A stretch of 64,000 nucleotides of DNA from Echinometra lucunter (taxonomy: Eukaryota > Echinodermata > Echinoidea > Camarodonta > Echinometridae). Location of the stretch: the NCBI GenBank assembly GCA_029962745.1, contig CM057160.1:1342501-1406500 (forward strand). The letters run 5' to 3'. Below are positions 22,201-34,850 of this stretch, piece by piece. The notes under the pieces were generated by a model, which was not told the DNA's origin, did not search any database, and saw only the letters and a program-made list of their open reading frames with translations. Position numbers and translations under genes: made by a program. Every line of letters starts with the position of its first letter. The first letter of the stretch is position 1.

Positions 22201-24640
22201 AAGCAAATTGTTCAATGAATTAATAAATGAATATATGATAAGACTGAAGCTTACAATTTCACAGTAGTTCTCAAAAAGCCAATCTTTTGAATGCATCAGA
22301 TGAAAGCAAAAAGGAAATACATCGTATCGCTAAAGGGATGTGTTCATCTGTGATGGAAAGCATGTACAGTGGAAATTATTTTTGATCATTTTAAGTTTCT
22401 TTATACTAGAAAGTTCTCGACTGGGTGCCATCAAAATTCATCTGTAACAGATATTTACTCCTGCAAACCTTCTTAAACCATTTTGTGAAATTCGAAAACA
22501 AAATTTGTGAGTGGTTTCCATCATACAGATACATCATACGTACACTGAAAATATTTATTCCATTATATACATGTACATGTAAAAGCTCTGAAAGCGCTTT
22601 TCATAGGTCTGTCATGTCTGTTAGATTTTCCTGAATTGATTGCTGAAAGGAAACATTCGCGTTCAAAATCTCTCTTACAATTTACAATTTAACCGTGTAC
22701 CTCAAACGCTTCCATTTCTCTTCTTTTTCTTATTTTGTTTTCCTTAGTTTCTGATTTTTCTCCCCTTTGAATCAGTATACTGAGAGATGAAAGAGAATCA
22801 ACTCATTTTTTTTTTACTATGACCCAATTGATTGCTCATCTGGCAATCAAATTGCATGCTCTTAATAGCATGTATATACCCCCTTGTCCATATGTTTGCC
22901 TGTGCATCTACCTTAGAAAGAATACAGTGTATTCAAACTTACAATGTCATCCATCATCTAAACAATTATCTGGTAAAATCATCTGGTTTTGGTTTTCTTG
23001 ATTTGATCATTATCCACCATCTCCTGCTGCATTCAAAGCCCCCCCCCCCATGTTTTCAGGAACTTCGTTATATGTTTGAGAGGAGAGAGAGAGAGAGGGG
23101 GGGGGGGAGGGGGAGGAAGTGATCTGGCGATATATACGAAGTTAGCAGGATGTATTTGGAGAGGGAGTGGAGTAGAGAAATGTGTGGAGACAGAGAGAGA
23201 GAGAGAGAGAGATAAGGATAAAAGGAAGATGATAAAAAGAGAGATGAATATAAGGAGAAAGGGCATGGAAAGCAGGATGTTTAAAGAATGGAGAAAGGAA
23301 GAAAGGGAGAGAGAGAGGGGGGGGGGGCGATGCAGTGTAAAGTTAGATAGACTCGGCATGCAAGGTCTTCACTGCATTTGTCTTTAGAAGTTGCCGCAAG
23401 TCCTCCTACCAGCTTGGTCGGTCTCGTGCCATTGATGGCTAACCCCCTATGGACCATTAGCGGGGGTGTGGCGGCCATCCTGCTGGCTGGCTAACGTATG
23501 TTTTCCATTCACCATCCCACGCTACCGTGTGACCCAATCATGTCCATCACTGCATGAAGGAGGGAGGCGTATTTAGCTACCATTCGTAAGACATCAAGTT
23601 AGACGCACCTCATCCCCCACCCCCGCCCCTCGCCCCAAGAAAAACTCTCCAGAGTAAAGTCATGATGCAAAATCTAAGCTACCCTATAATCATGGGCAGA
23701 AATCTATGTTTTAAGTTGAGGGGATGCATTAAAAAATATTGAAAAGGAAAAGAGAAATTTTATTTCAAAAAATGTCCTCGACTTTTTTCGGTGTTTTTTC
23801 ACACTGCAGAATTCAGTGATGAGGAAAAAATAGTCCTCCCACATTTGAAACGCCTTTTTCTCTCGAAATTTCTCTCTGACGACTGTAAGTTTACAAATCG
23901 TGGGGAGGGGGATTCCATATTGGGTTCCCCCATAAATTTGTGGGACACCCCCATCGCCCCAAAGGATTTCCGGCATGTTTATAATATCCTGAAAACTTGA
24001 ATTAAAAAAAAAAATAAAAAAAAAAAACACCTAAAAACAGAAAACAACAACACCCTCCCTTCAGGTGAATTTCTTTATACGAATCTCTTTCCTTACGATC
24101 TGTCTTCTTTCCTCTCTTTTCCCTGCTTTCCCCCTTTTCATCATCAATGGGGGGGGGGGGGGGGGGTGGGGTGGGAGCACCTAATCCCGTGAAACTCTTC
24201 TCTCTTTACATAGTTAGCATGTATCAAGCATCGCAGACTGCTTTACCTTTAGGTTTTGGTATCTGGTGTAGGCCTATAGCTAGAGCTGCAGATATTTGGG
24301 AACACCTTTTCCTTTCTTCATTTCGACCTGCCCTCAGCAACCCTTTCAACTTCATGCCCACGAGCGGCTCTTGCTGATTGAAATAAGATGTAATTTATAC
24401 TCGGTGACATCAAATACTTGATTCCTCACTTCTTTCGAAGAAGAAGAACAACAACAACAATATCTCTTTTTTTTTTTTTTAGATTTAGATCTTCCACTCT
24501 CCATAAACTTGCTACGATCTATTTCGCTCTTCTTCTACATATCTTAATATTGTCAATCTCCAGTTAACTTATTTCTTTTTCCTACGAACGGGAACTTTTT
24601 TTTTCCTTCCTGTCGAGGGACACCCTTCTGCGTAAACGAG
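22201..24640. other. Intergenic with GA and G tracts
   Basis: (GA)n and G runs are clustered at 23080-23115, 23190-23215 and 23305-23330, and a G run of about 20 at 24148-24167. I recognise no gene. Confidence 0.55.
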
Positions 24641-24799
24641 CGATTGTAATCATTGAAACCCCGGGTAGCTGCCGGCTTACTGGGTCCTGTCAGGAGCCGC
24701 TATTTGACCGCGGCACGAGTTCAAGAGGCTCCGTAGACATGCCGCGCATTGCTAAATATCTGGGATTGCTAAAGAATATCCGATATCATATCGGTGGCG

Positions 24800-24868
24800 C
24801 ACAATATAAACAGAACCGGTTTAGATAGCTTAGTCAGTGAAGCACTCCGGCACGTGTTCCTTAGATTC
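24800..24868 (+). promoter_or_regulatory. Candidate core promoter (TATA box and initiator)
   Basis: TATAAA stands at 24805-24810 and an initiator-like TCAGTG at 24834-24839, giving a TATA-to-start spacing of about 31 bases if the A at 24836 is +1. AGATT at 24863-24867 sits at +28, close to the downstream promoter element consensus though not perfect. The surrounding 24650-24900 is less AT-rich than its neighbours. The spacing is what makes this persuasive; no transcript evidence is available here. Confidence 0.5.
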
Positions 24869-25369
24869 CCGCGTGAAATAAATCTACTTTCCACGAATGT
24901 GTCGTTCTATGCCGATCTATGCCTTAAACCCACTGATCTACTGGAGATTCTAAACATAGACGCAGCGGTGTGATTCTTGTAAGCATTTCAAAAGTAAACT
25001 GTCACTATCTAATTTCCCCCCAGGAGGGGGAAAAAAAAAAACCCGTGGATGACAAATGCTGCAACTGTAGTTGAAGCGGACTTGCAGGATCATAGTTTGG
25101 GCTGACTTCTCATGTGTTTTGTGTTTAGAATCAAGCAGACCTTCTTTCTTTGCAATGGCAATCATCAGATCATTTTGTGATAGGAGCTACTGAAGACAGT
25201 GAAAACTTATACTTGTGGAAACCCGACTCGTGGTCCGATTCCTATGTGAAGTTGCGTTTCCCTTCAGAGAAACTGTGACGCCTTCCATCAATAACTGAAA
25301 CAACAGCTTATTTCTACAGTTTGATATTAACAAGAAAGCCAGTTCGCAGGACTACCAGCTAACAATTGG
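24836..25369 (+). other. Candidate non-coding first exon, possibly of NOTUM
   Basis: The stretch from the initiator runs to a near-ideal donor, TTGG|gtaagtatg at 25370. No long ORF is present. NOTUM has a strong acceptor at 42659-42660 with no closer clear upstream exon, so a 17-kb first intron is plausible. It could instead belong to an unrelated non-coding transcript. Confidence 0.4.
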
Positions 25370-25884
25370 GTAAGTATGCATGTATGTAAAAGATTTACAA
25401 AAATTCAAGAAACAATAGATTTTCAAACAGAAATGTAACTCGAGAACAGTTTTTGATATCTGGAGGGGGCACGCAAGGGTGCGAGATTTTGTTGTTCTAT
25501 TGCATTTTTTTCTTTATTTTTTGTGACAGCTGTTAGATTATGAAATGACAGACATATGCCATTACCCATCCTAGACATCACTGATGTGTGGGGGAAAAGG
25601 GTTAGAGTTAGAAAGAGAGAGAGAGAGGGGGGGGGGGGGGAATCATGCCTTACCGCCATCAGAATCAGTGCAAACACATAGACCGAATGGCGTCAAGATA
25701 GTAAGTACGCACGATGCATTCATGCATAGCTGCAAAGCCTGTAGTCACGTGGAAAGCGCTCTGCTGATTGGTTATCGTATATCACTTACGTACAGTCGAA
25801 GGTCCGTTTATTCGGGCGTCAACTTACTTTGGAGGGCGCTGAATATTTGTTTTAACTACAATGATGTAATGTGATATGTACACT
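25370..25884. other. Putative intron start with GA/G tract
   Basis: It follows the donor at 25370. It contains a (GA)n-G run at 25613-25640 and nothing else recognised. Confidence 0.5.
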
Positions 25885-25885
25885 A

Positions 25886-28008
25886 CAGGGCCGGCGGAAC
25901 ATTTTTCAAATTGGGGGGGGGGGGAACCGGTGGCGTAGCTAGGATTTCGTTTTTTTCGTGTGATCAATTACATACTGAGCGCGAAGCGCGCTCACTAGGG
26001 GGGAGCGAAGCGTGGAAGCTCCGACGTTTCTTTGTCATGGTTTCTTGTCTGCTCCCCCTCTTCCTACATTCTCTTGCCTTTTTCTTTTCTCGCTCACGGT
26101 TTTTTTTTTTTTTTTTGGGGGGGGGGACCGCCCACCTATCGGGCCCCCTGGTGGGATCCAGAAGCGACGGCCCGGTGAGGGTCCAGGGGGCAGAGCCCCG
26201 GAAGCTCTGGGGCTTGAGACATTTTGTTCCAGTTTTGACGGACTTTGATCGTTAAATGATTTAGGGAGTTATTATTTTGAGCAAGATTTAAGAAGGAAAC
26301 TGCAAAGAAATATTTGTCAGATACTCTACCTTCACTTTATGATGGAAGTTTTAGGGTTGTCAAGCATATTTTTTTTCTGTCCGTTTTTTTAATGGGGGGG
26401 GGGGGCGGGAATTAAATCTTCTTGAAAGATTATGAACCATTCTGTCTTTTAAAGTTTTCGAACGAGCTTCAAATAGCCAGTATTAGCCACTTCTGAAAAT
26501 CCTTATTTTCGCTTCAAATGCACAAAATGCAAGGCCTGTAATAGCCTAGGTAACTTCTATATCTATTCGCATCGCTGCCAGGTATGATTCTATTTTGTCA
26601 CCTCGCTGGTTGTTAGCTAACTGGGACCACCGGGTTTTAAATATCACGAGCGAACGAAGCGAGCGAGGAAAAAAAACCATGACGGTAGATCGAGTTTTCA
26701 TCATCAAAATACACTGTAGGCCTAGAATTATTAGAAATACACTCGGTCACCTCACTCGTCAAATTTGTTTGCTTCCTGTAACCATCCTGTATCTCACTAA
26801 TGAGCGAGCGTATATACCGAGAGAGGAAAAATGTACACTTCTTTTCTTCAAAATACACTACAGGCCTATAAGATATCTAAATCATGATTTCGGTTACGTC
26901 TCTTGTCGAATTCGTGTGCTTTCCGAAACCGTCCTGTATTCAAATAGATAACGAGCGAGCGCAGCGAGCGAGGATAAAAGTACATTCTCTTTCATGACAG
27001 AAGTGTTATTTCGTCATAAATAGATATAAGCCTATACTGGATATAAAAGAATAATATGAAATATTCAGTAACCTGTTTCCCAAATGTGACTCAATATGGG
27101 CAATTCGCTTTGCCGTTTAAACTCTTCTGTCTCTATACGAGCGCCTAAGCGAACGAGTGGCCGACCAAAAACATTATTTGTTTATAAAAAAAAAGAAAGT
27201 TAGATTAGTCCCAAAATATGATATTCAGGCATTTCACTGCTGAGAAAAAAGTGCTTATTGCCCGAAAGCATTTTGTTTCTAAATTTTAATTACAAGCGTA
27301 GCGAGCGAGCCAGAAAAATATGGAATTTCTATACTGAGAACAAGTTCTAATATATTTTACTTCATGCTTATGATTCTAGTAACTTACGGGCATCTTCCGT
27401 TCTCAAATAGTGTTTGATGGGCATATAGGCATCCGTCACAGGCCGTTATTTCTCGAAAGTTTTGTTATTCTTCCCTAACCTGCCGCCCGATTCCTTGCAA
27501 TAATATTACTGCCATAATTATTTATTTATTTCATGAATGGGAGAATGGTTTAACATCAGATGACGACGCAAGATGCAAAACAATTTCGTTTTATTAAAAT
27601 ATTTATCAATAATATAACTAACATATACAATTAGGCCTAAAATGCGAGCGAGAGCTCCTAGTTTGTCCTTTTTTTATTTATTTTCTCTTCTTTCTCTTTC
27701 ATTTTTTCTTTTCTTTCCCATTTTTCCATATTTTTTTTTAATAATTATTATTTATTTATTTATTTCATGAATGGGAGAATGGTTTAACATCAGATGACGA
27801 CGCAAGATGCAAAACAATTTCGTTTTATTAAAATATTTATCAATAATATAACTGACATATACAATTAGGCCTAAAATGCGAGCGAGAGCTCCTAGTTCGT
27901 CCTTTTTTAAAATTTATTTTCTCTTCTTTCTCTTTCATTTTTTCTTTTCTTTCCCATTTTTCCATATTTTTTTCTGCCAAATATTGGGGGGGGGGGGCGG
28001 TTCCGCCG
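25886..28008. mobile_element. Composite TIR element with GCGAGCGAGG repeats
   Basis: The ends gggccggcggaac and gttccgccggcc are inverted, each next to a G run. Inside are units ending in gcgagcgagg, spaced roughly 280-350 bases (26660, 26965, 27305), and gagcgcgaagcgcgctc. A 240-bp tandem duplication fills 27513-27979. No transposase ORF is visible. Confidence 0.7.
27513..27979. repeat. 240-bp tandem duplication
   Basis: 27513-27739 and 27753-27979 are almost identical, from tatttatttcatgaatggga to catttttccatattttttt. Few differences suggest a recent event. Confidence 0.92.
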
Positions 28009-28299
28009 GCCATGCACTATACAGATCAGTCATTCAAAAGAAAACAAAGGAAGATTTTTTTTATGCTTCTGTAAGCCTAGATTTAATCTAATCAACAAAA
28101 ACAAAGGAAGACAGAGGGGAATAAAAGAAAGGAACCAAGGTATCTAGACGAAATCAGTAAACGAACAACGAAATGAACATATAGGAAATGGGACGCGTGT
28201 AGACTAACAATAATTATTTAGCAGTAGAAATGTGGAGCCTTGAATACAGATTTAACCTCTGATGAGAACTGCAAAGGCATATTACTGTATGATATCTAT

Positions 28300-28585
28300 T
28301 TTAGGGGTAGGGGCGAATTCCGGCCCATGCCTCCTTTTAAAACTAAAGAGTTCATCGTATCCATTTTTTGTACATTAATGTGCCCCCCCCACTCGCCTTT
28401 AGACCTGATACTTTTCTTGCTTCCTTATCAGATAATTTGGAAGGACAAAGAGACCCCTAAAAATAAAATGCGTGATAACCCCCCCCCCCCCCTTTTTCCC
28501 AGTCAAAAATATTCTTAGATTTTGTACCCACCTTTTTCTGTTTTTATTATTTTTTAAATACAAAATCCTAGGTCCGCCCCAGATC
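28300..28585. mobile_element. G-tract repeat family, copy 2
   Basis: It shares cggcccatgcctcctttt, aatttggaaggacaaagaga, a C run and a final ggtccgcccc with the copy at 19040. Confidence 0.7.
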
Positions 28586-28599
28586 ATTGCGGCTCTCAA

Positions 28600-31235
28600 T
28601 AAGACGAACCACGCATATTTCTAGCCATACAGTGATCTCCCGGTTACCATGTGGCGACCATACCAAGCATATTGAGCAGATTAGATGTTTAAACGACGAT
28701 TCCCAAATTTAACACCCCCTTTTCACTGAGAAGCTTAAACAGAAGCTTGAATTCTGTGTGAGAAAGGTAATTTTGTTTTGTAAGCTTCCTTATCATTTTC
28801 AAGTCAATGTGGAAGAATATCATAGTAGCAATCGAAAGATTTGCTCTAAATGCTCTCATATTGGAAATATGACTAGAAACGGCTTGAGTAGTGCCCGAGC
28901 ACTTGAGTGTGATCCTATATTATACTCATTCCTATGTGAAGCATTGTATTGTATTTGTTTTGCGTCAAAATAAAAAACAGAAGAAACAATAATACACTCA
29001 AATAAAGACAATTGATTAAAAAGACGGTGGGATAGTCCTACTTAGCGTTGATGGCACAACAACACTGATCAAGTTAGTTTCTTATTTCAATTATTTAAAA
29101 ACACTATTTCAAGATCGAGTTAATTTCTTATCATTTCAATTATTTCAAAACATTATGGTATGCCAAATTGCTTTGAAACAGCCTTTTCACACAGTAATCG
29201 CATGACCAAAAATCCAGTTTCCTGCACATAACTGGATCCAGCAGTGTCAAGTAAGATCAAAGGCAGCGGAAGGGAGGGGAGGGGGGGGGGGGGGGGCTCG
29301 GGGCTGCATGCAACGCCCTTATTCTATAGCATGCTTAACTTCACGGCAGTGAAATGAAGTTATTATATCATGCTCATTCGCATAAGCAGCTTTCCTCCCC
29401 ACTTTAAAAAAATGCTTCGCGGCTTTTGAGCATGAGATTTAACTTTTTAAAGCTGTCGTCACTCATCGGACAATTCAAATATTGATGAACACGCAAGTTT
29501 CTGGGACAGTTGCCATTTCGGCATCAAATTAACACGGTTTTTATTATTTTTTTTTATTTACTACAATTGATTAATATCTTCCTGAAAAGAGTCCAATATA
29601 ATTTCGATTCGGGATGACATTTCTTATAAGAAATGGATTAGCGCTTTTCCCGAACATTTTGTCGTATACCTGCACCTGTGTGGTTACCATATTCAGAATG
29701 AATATCATATCGGACGGCCTTTCATATTATGCTTATAAGTCTAAAAAAAAAAAGCCCCACTCCTGACGGGTGAACGTTCCTACATACTCACCGTGAAAGT
29801 ACTTTCCAATGCGCCTAAATAACCTCAAGGAAAAGATTTCATAGCGGATCCTTGCCTTTTTATAATAATAAAAAGGCCACCTGAAATCTCTGCTTCTAGC
29901 TTGATTTAAAAGCGAATGTATACACACACCTTCTTTCATTACTCTCCTGTTTTCCGAATTTGCACCCACTTTGTTTCGAAGAAAATAGAGTGGAGTATAC
30001 AGAGCTACCGGTAATGGATATCGCTAACCCTTTTTGTTCGCTTAAATCGACTTCGAGTCGGGACCCTTTGAAGTCCGTTTGCTTTTACAGGAAATCTGTT
30101 ATTGTATGACCTATTTTATACCTAGTGTGCTTTAACCAACTTATTTTCTCTTATTTTATATTCTGAGAAAGCAAAAATATCGATTAAATAATTCCTGTGT
30201 GAATGAACAGTCTGCCCACGTGTACAGACGATGATTGTATCCAGACGAATTAATTGCTCTCTTTTTTTTGCTCACCAACAAAGTCTCTTTTCATCATAAT
30301 TTGAAATGACTTTGTCCATAGTTTAAAGGAAACGAAAACATGGAGAAATTACTCACGTGGAGCTCATAAAATTTTCTTCTTTTTTCACCAAGGAATAAAG
30401 TAACATTAAATGCAACGGCTTTAAAGGTGGCATTAAATTCTATCATAGTAAAAACAGCACAGTCTGTCCTTCAATGATAACCCGTTTGAAGCTATGAAGC
30501 CTTTACTAATGATAAAAAAGAGCAATTTTCCCGTCAGGGAAACGAACTGGAAACGGGAAATTGAAAAAAAAAAAAGGGGGGGGGGAACACAGTGATATGA
30601 AATGAATTAATACGATCAGTGAGCAATCTCACATCAAAGAGAAATTCAAAGAGTCACTGATAAAGTCGGATAGTCTGCAAATTACCGAACGACTTACCAC
30701 TTCAATTTTCGGAATCTTCTTTTATTCATGTTACAAAATTTGATTGTAGAAAATTAAATTCTACATCAAAAAGGAAAACATATATCCTAATTATGCTCTG
30801 TTTGTAATATCAAGAAAAAGAAATGAGCGCAGTATATTTTTAATCGAATGAAACTTCTTCATTTTGAATAATTGCATTTCATTTCATGTATGGAGCATAC
30901 AACTAACCAAGGAAGTTAACTTTTACCTAAGGCTCCCTCCAACATCATGTAAGTCTTGAGATATCCAAGTTACTACAAGTTCTCATATAAGCCATACTGA
31001 AAATGTGAAATGTGAAATATAAAGTAAACTGATTAGACTGAGCTGGGATCTCCTGCGTAAGCAGTTGCTTTTAAACGCAACTGTGAAAATTAAACGCAAC
31101 TTGATTTTCAGCCAATCAAGATCGAGTGTTTGAGACTGGCTTTTGATTTTTTGAGTTGCGCTTAAACCCAACTTTCTATGCAAGAGAGCCGCGAACAATT
31201 TATAAAGTGAAAATAAGCCCATAGTATGGTACCAC
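28600..31235. other. Intergenic/intronic stretch, no gene seen
   Basis: It contains a G run at 29278-29296 and a G run at 30577-30585. GATCAAAGG, a good TCF/LEF-type match, stands at 29247-29255. ORFs lack domains. Confidence 0.5.
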
Positions 31236-31239
31236 ATTT

Positions 31240-31675
31240 TTGCTACAAACCAAGCTGAACGTTCCAACAAACCAAGCTCAATGCTTCTACAAACTAAACT
31301 GAATACTAAAACCCTGATTAGGTTTTCACAAACCGAGCTGAACGCTTTTACAACCGAGCTAAATGATTCTCCAAACCAAGCTCAATGCTTCTACAAACTA
31401 AGCCAAATGCTTCTATAAACCGAGGTTAAGGGTTTACAAACCGAGCTGAATGTTTCAGCAAACCGAGCTAAATGCTTCTACAAACCGAGCGTGCTGAATG
31501 CTTCTTTAAACCGAGGTTAAGGTTTTTAAAAACCGAGTTGAATGCTTTTATAAACCGAGCTGCATGCTTCTACAAACTAAGCTGAACGCTTCTAAACCAA
31601 GGTTAAGGTTTTTACAAACCGCGTACCGAGCTGAATGGTTCTACAAACTAAGCTGAATGCTTCCATAAACCAAGG
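31240..31675. repeat. Minisatellite, 22-bp unit, left block
   Basis: Diverged copies of aaaccgagctgaatgcttct run head to tail. The array continues after the inserted element at 33319 and again at 34124. Confidence 0.92.
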
Positions 31676-33318
31676 TCAGGGGCGTCGCTAGACTTTTTTT
31701 AATGGGGGGAGGGGGTGTAGAGGCCAGATTGCCGACAAATTATGCCTCCGATTGCCGACGACCTACGTCGACAAATTCAACTGTATAAAGCCCACGAGGC
31801 AACGTTCAATTGTGTGCCTCTATTATATTTTCCTTCTAAATTATATTGTTCACCTCACTTGCTGAATGTGTTAGCTTTCCGAAAACATTCTCTAAATATA
31901 ATACGAGCGAGCGCAGCGAGCGAGGAAAATATACACTCTCTTTCGTAGAAGTGACAGTTCTTCATCAAACTACATGATGGGCTTAAAGATATCTAAATCA
32001 TATATTTGGTCACCTCTCTCACATGATTCATTCGCTTTCAAAGACCATCCTAAATCGTAATATTATACGAGCGAGCACAGCGAGCGAGGAAAATATCTAT
32101 GTACTCCTTATCATATAATCCTTTTCATGGTAGAAGTGAAAGTTCTTCATCAAAATACATGATGGGCCTTTAAGATATCTATTTTGATATTTTGGTCACC
32201 TCTCTTACCTAATTTATTTGCTTTCAAAGACCATCCTGTATCTAAATATCATACGAGCGAGCGCAGCGAGCGAGGAAAAATATATCTACTCTTTTTCATG
32301 GTATAGAGGTGATTATTCTTCAACAAAATACATGATGGGCCCCAAAATATCTAAATTATATATTTGTTTATTTCACTTGGCAAATGTGTTTGCTTTCCGA
32401 AAACATCCTGTATCTTAATATAATACGAGCGAGCGCAGCGAGCGAGGAAAAATAGGCTCTCTTTCGTGTTACCAGTGTTATTTCGTCGTCAAAATGCACA
32501 AGCAAATAAGCCGAATATGACCCTATTTTAGCACCTTACTCATCTTTCCTTTTTTTCTTTTTCCCTCCTTCCTCTTCCCTCTCCTTTCTCTCCCTCTCTC
32601 TCTCTCTCTCTTTATATGGTAGGTGATAACTCTTCATCAAAGTACATGATGGGCCTCGCTTGCCGAATTCGTTTGCTTTCCCAAATCCATCTTGTATCTG
32701 AATATTGTACAAGCGAGCGTAGCGAGCGAGGAAAAATACTCCTTTTCATGGTAGAAGTGAAAGTTCTTCATCCAAATACACGATGGGCCTTTAAGATACC
32801 TATTGTGATATATTTGGTCACCTCTCCTACCTAATCTAATTGCTTTCAAAACCATCCTGTATCTAAATATTATACGAGCGAGCGCAGCGAGCGAGGAAAA
32901 ATATATCTACTCTTTTTCATGGTATAGAGGTGATTATTCTTCAACAAAATACATGATGGGCCCCAAAATATCTAAATTATATATTTGTTTATTTCACTTG
33001 GCAAATGTGTTTGCTTTCCGAAAACATCCTGTATCTTAATATAATAAGAGCGAGCGCAGCGAGCGAGGAAAAATAGGCTCTCTTTCGTGTTACCAGTGTT
33101 ATTTCGTCGTCAAAATGCAATGCAATATGACCCTATTTTAGCACCTTACTCATCTTTCTTTTTTTCTTTTTCCCTCCTTCCTCTTCCCTCTCCTTTCTCT
33201 CCCCCTCTCTCTCTCTCTCTTTTCTGCCGACAGCGATCGCGAATTTGCCGACAAGAATTTTAATGGGGGGGGTCACACCCCCCCACACCCCCCCCCCCCC
33301 CTCTAGCGACGCCCCTGA
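31676..33318. mobile_element. 1.64-kb TIR element inserted in the minisatellite
   Basis: The ends TCAGGGGCGTCGCTAGA and TCTAGCGACGCCCCTGA are perfect inverted repeats, flanked by CCAAGG on both sides (31670-31675 and 33319-33324). Seven internal copies of gcgagcgcagcgagcgagga-like units occur, and 32250-32611 is repeated at 32869-33221. There is no transposase ORF, so it is non-autonomous. Confidence 0.92.
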
Positions 33319-33745
33319 CCAAGGTTAAGGATTTTGCAAACCGAGTTGACTGTTTCTACAAACTAAGCCGAATGTTTCTATCAACCGAGGTTAAGGTTTT
33401 TACAAACCGAGTTGAATGCTTTTACAAACTAAGCTAAATGCTTCTAACAACCGAGTTTTAGGTTTTTACAAACCGAGTTGAATGCTTCTACAAACCGAGA
33501 GTGAGGTTTTTACAAACTGATCTGAATGTTTCATTATCTACAAACCGAGCTGAATGTTTCTACAGACCAAGCTGAATGCTTCTACGAACCGAGTGAATGT
33601 TTCTACAAACCAAGCTGATTTAAAAAAAACAACAAAAAACAAACAAGCTGAGCTTTGTACAAACTGAGCTGAATACTTCTACACCGAGCTGAATGTTTCT
33701 ACAAACCGAGCTAGACGTTTCTCCAAACCGAGCTGAATACTTCTA
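33319..33745. repeat. Minisatellite, right block
   Basis: The same 22-bp units (cttctacaaaccgagctgaa) resume directly after the element and end at the next insertion. Confidence 0.92.
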
Positions 33746-34121
33746 CACTCTAAGAAAACAAGGTGCAATTTTGCATACCCAAAGCTAACAATAGCAGCAT
33801 CTTTTGGGATGCAATCTTGCACCATACTTGACAAAAATGCATATATACACCCTTTGTACTTGTTTGCACCCGAAAATGCCCATCTGCACCTTTAAAGGTG
33901 CAATTATGCACCTCAAAGGGTGCATAAATTTTTACATTCAAAAGGGTGCAAATTTGCACCTTTCCTAAAGGGTACAACTCTGCACCCTTAAGGGTGCAAA
34001 AAATGCACTGCACCCTTAATGGTACATGTGCTTCTTGGGGTGCAAAGTTGCACCCTTAAAGGAGCTCTTGGTCTACCATTAATTTGCAGGGTGCAAAATT
34101 GAACCTTTTTTTCTTAGTGTG
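33746..34121. mobile_element. MITE, CACWCTAAGAAAA ends, copy 1
   Basis: The ends CACTCTAAGAAAA and TTTTTCTTAGTGTG are flanked by TA on both sides. The interior is a series of GGTGCAAATTTGCACC-like palindromes. The minisatellite continues at 34124. Confidence 0.88.
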
Positions 34122-34189
34122 TACAAACCAAGCTGTATTTCAGCAAATCGAGCTGAATGCTTCTATAATTCCTAATCGTGTTAGTGGGA

Positions 34190-34850
34190 CGATGCCGTCA
34201 AAACGTTAAGTCCCATCGGGAAAAGGAAAACACACTAGTTTTGACAGCTAAATGAATCGGCACGCGCTGATAAAAATATCATTTTGGATTGACTTTCGCA
34301 TCGCGCGGTAAAATGGCCAAACATCAAAGCACCCTCCGACAATTTGAGCTGGCTCCGAAATTCTCTGTCATTATCGCTGCTCATATCGCTGCTGATATGG
34401 CCTTCGACAATAACACGAAGTGACAGTTATTCTTCAGAAGTATTATTTTGGGTTCTGTAAACACGGTATTAAACGGCCATTGCGGATAAAGGGTTACAAG
34501 AGAGTGAGGAGAAAAGTTTCTTTTGACGGAACGTTAGACTATTAGGGTTTGGTTACATGGGCACTCAGCAGGGGAGTAGAGGCCGCATGGCGTGTGTGAT
34601 CAACCCCGTTGGCATCAGACGCCTTAAGGCTACCATAGGTCGTCTTCTCAGTCTTATCAAGATTGTAAGTGATGTCATTCATCCAAACATCAAAGCCCGC
34701 ATCAAAGGAGATAACCCTGAAATAGATACATGGGAGACGACTTCAGCAGCGATTCTATTTGTTTTAAAGTTCGTCACGGTTACGAAAGCATTGATTTCCC
34801 TCACGCGCCTCGTCAATGCATTCCGCATTAGATTTCAATGTTACTGAAAT
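34190..34850 (+). promoter_or_regulatory. Non-repetitive region with three TCF/LEF-type motifs
   Basis: ATCAAAG, the core TCF/LEF site, occurs at 34323-34329, 34689-34695 and 34701-34707, the last two six bases apart. The surrounding DNA lacks the repeats and homopolymers of its neighbourhood and is more GC-balanced. A 96-codon ORF at 34557-34847 shows no recognised domain and I treat it as chance. It lies in the proposed first NOTUM intron; Wnt-driven NOTUM feedback is known in animals. Confidence 0.3.

Noticed and set aside
23033..23387. ORFs of about 100 codons on both strands
   Set aside because: They consist of GA and G tracts read in several frames; no domain or splice context.
26595..26951. 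118-codon ORF
   Set aside because: It lies across the GCGAGCGAGG repeat units of a non-autonomous element; no transposase motif.
31240..31675. 22-bp repeats as a possible CRISPR array
   Set aside because: Units are contiguous and diverged with no unique spacers; it is a minisatellite.
33750..34013. 87-codon ORF, and the similar 40525-40980 ORF
   Set aside because: Both read the same palindromic MITE family; the Cys-Thr-Phe pattern comes from the tgcaccttt repeats.
34557..34847. 96-codon ORF with ordinary composition
   Set aside because: No recognised domain, no start context of note and no splice partners. Retained only as part of a candidate regulatory region.
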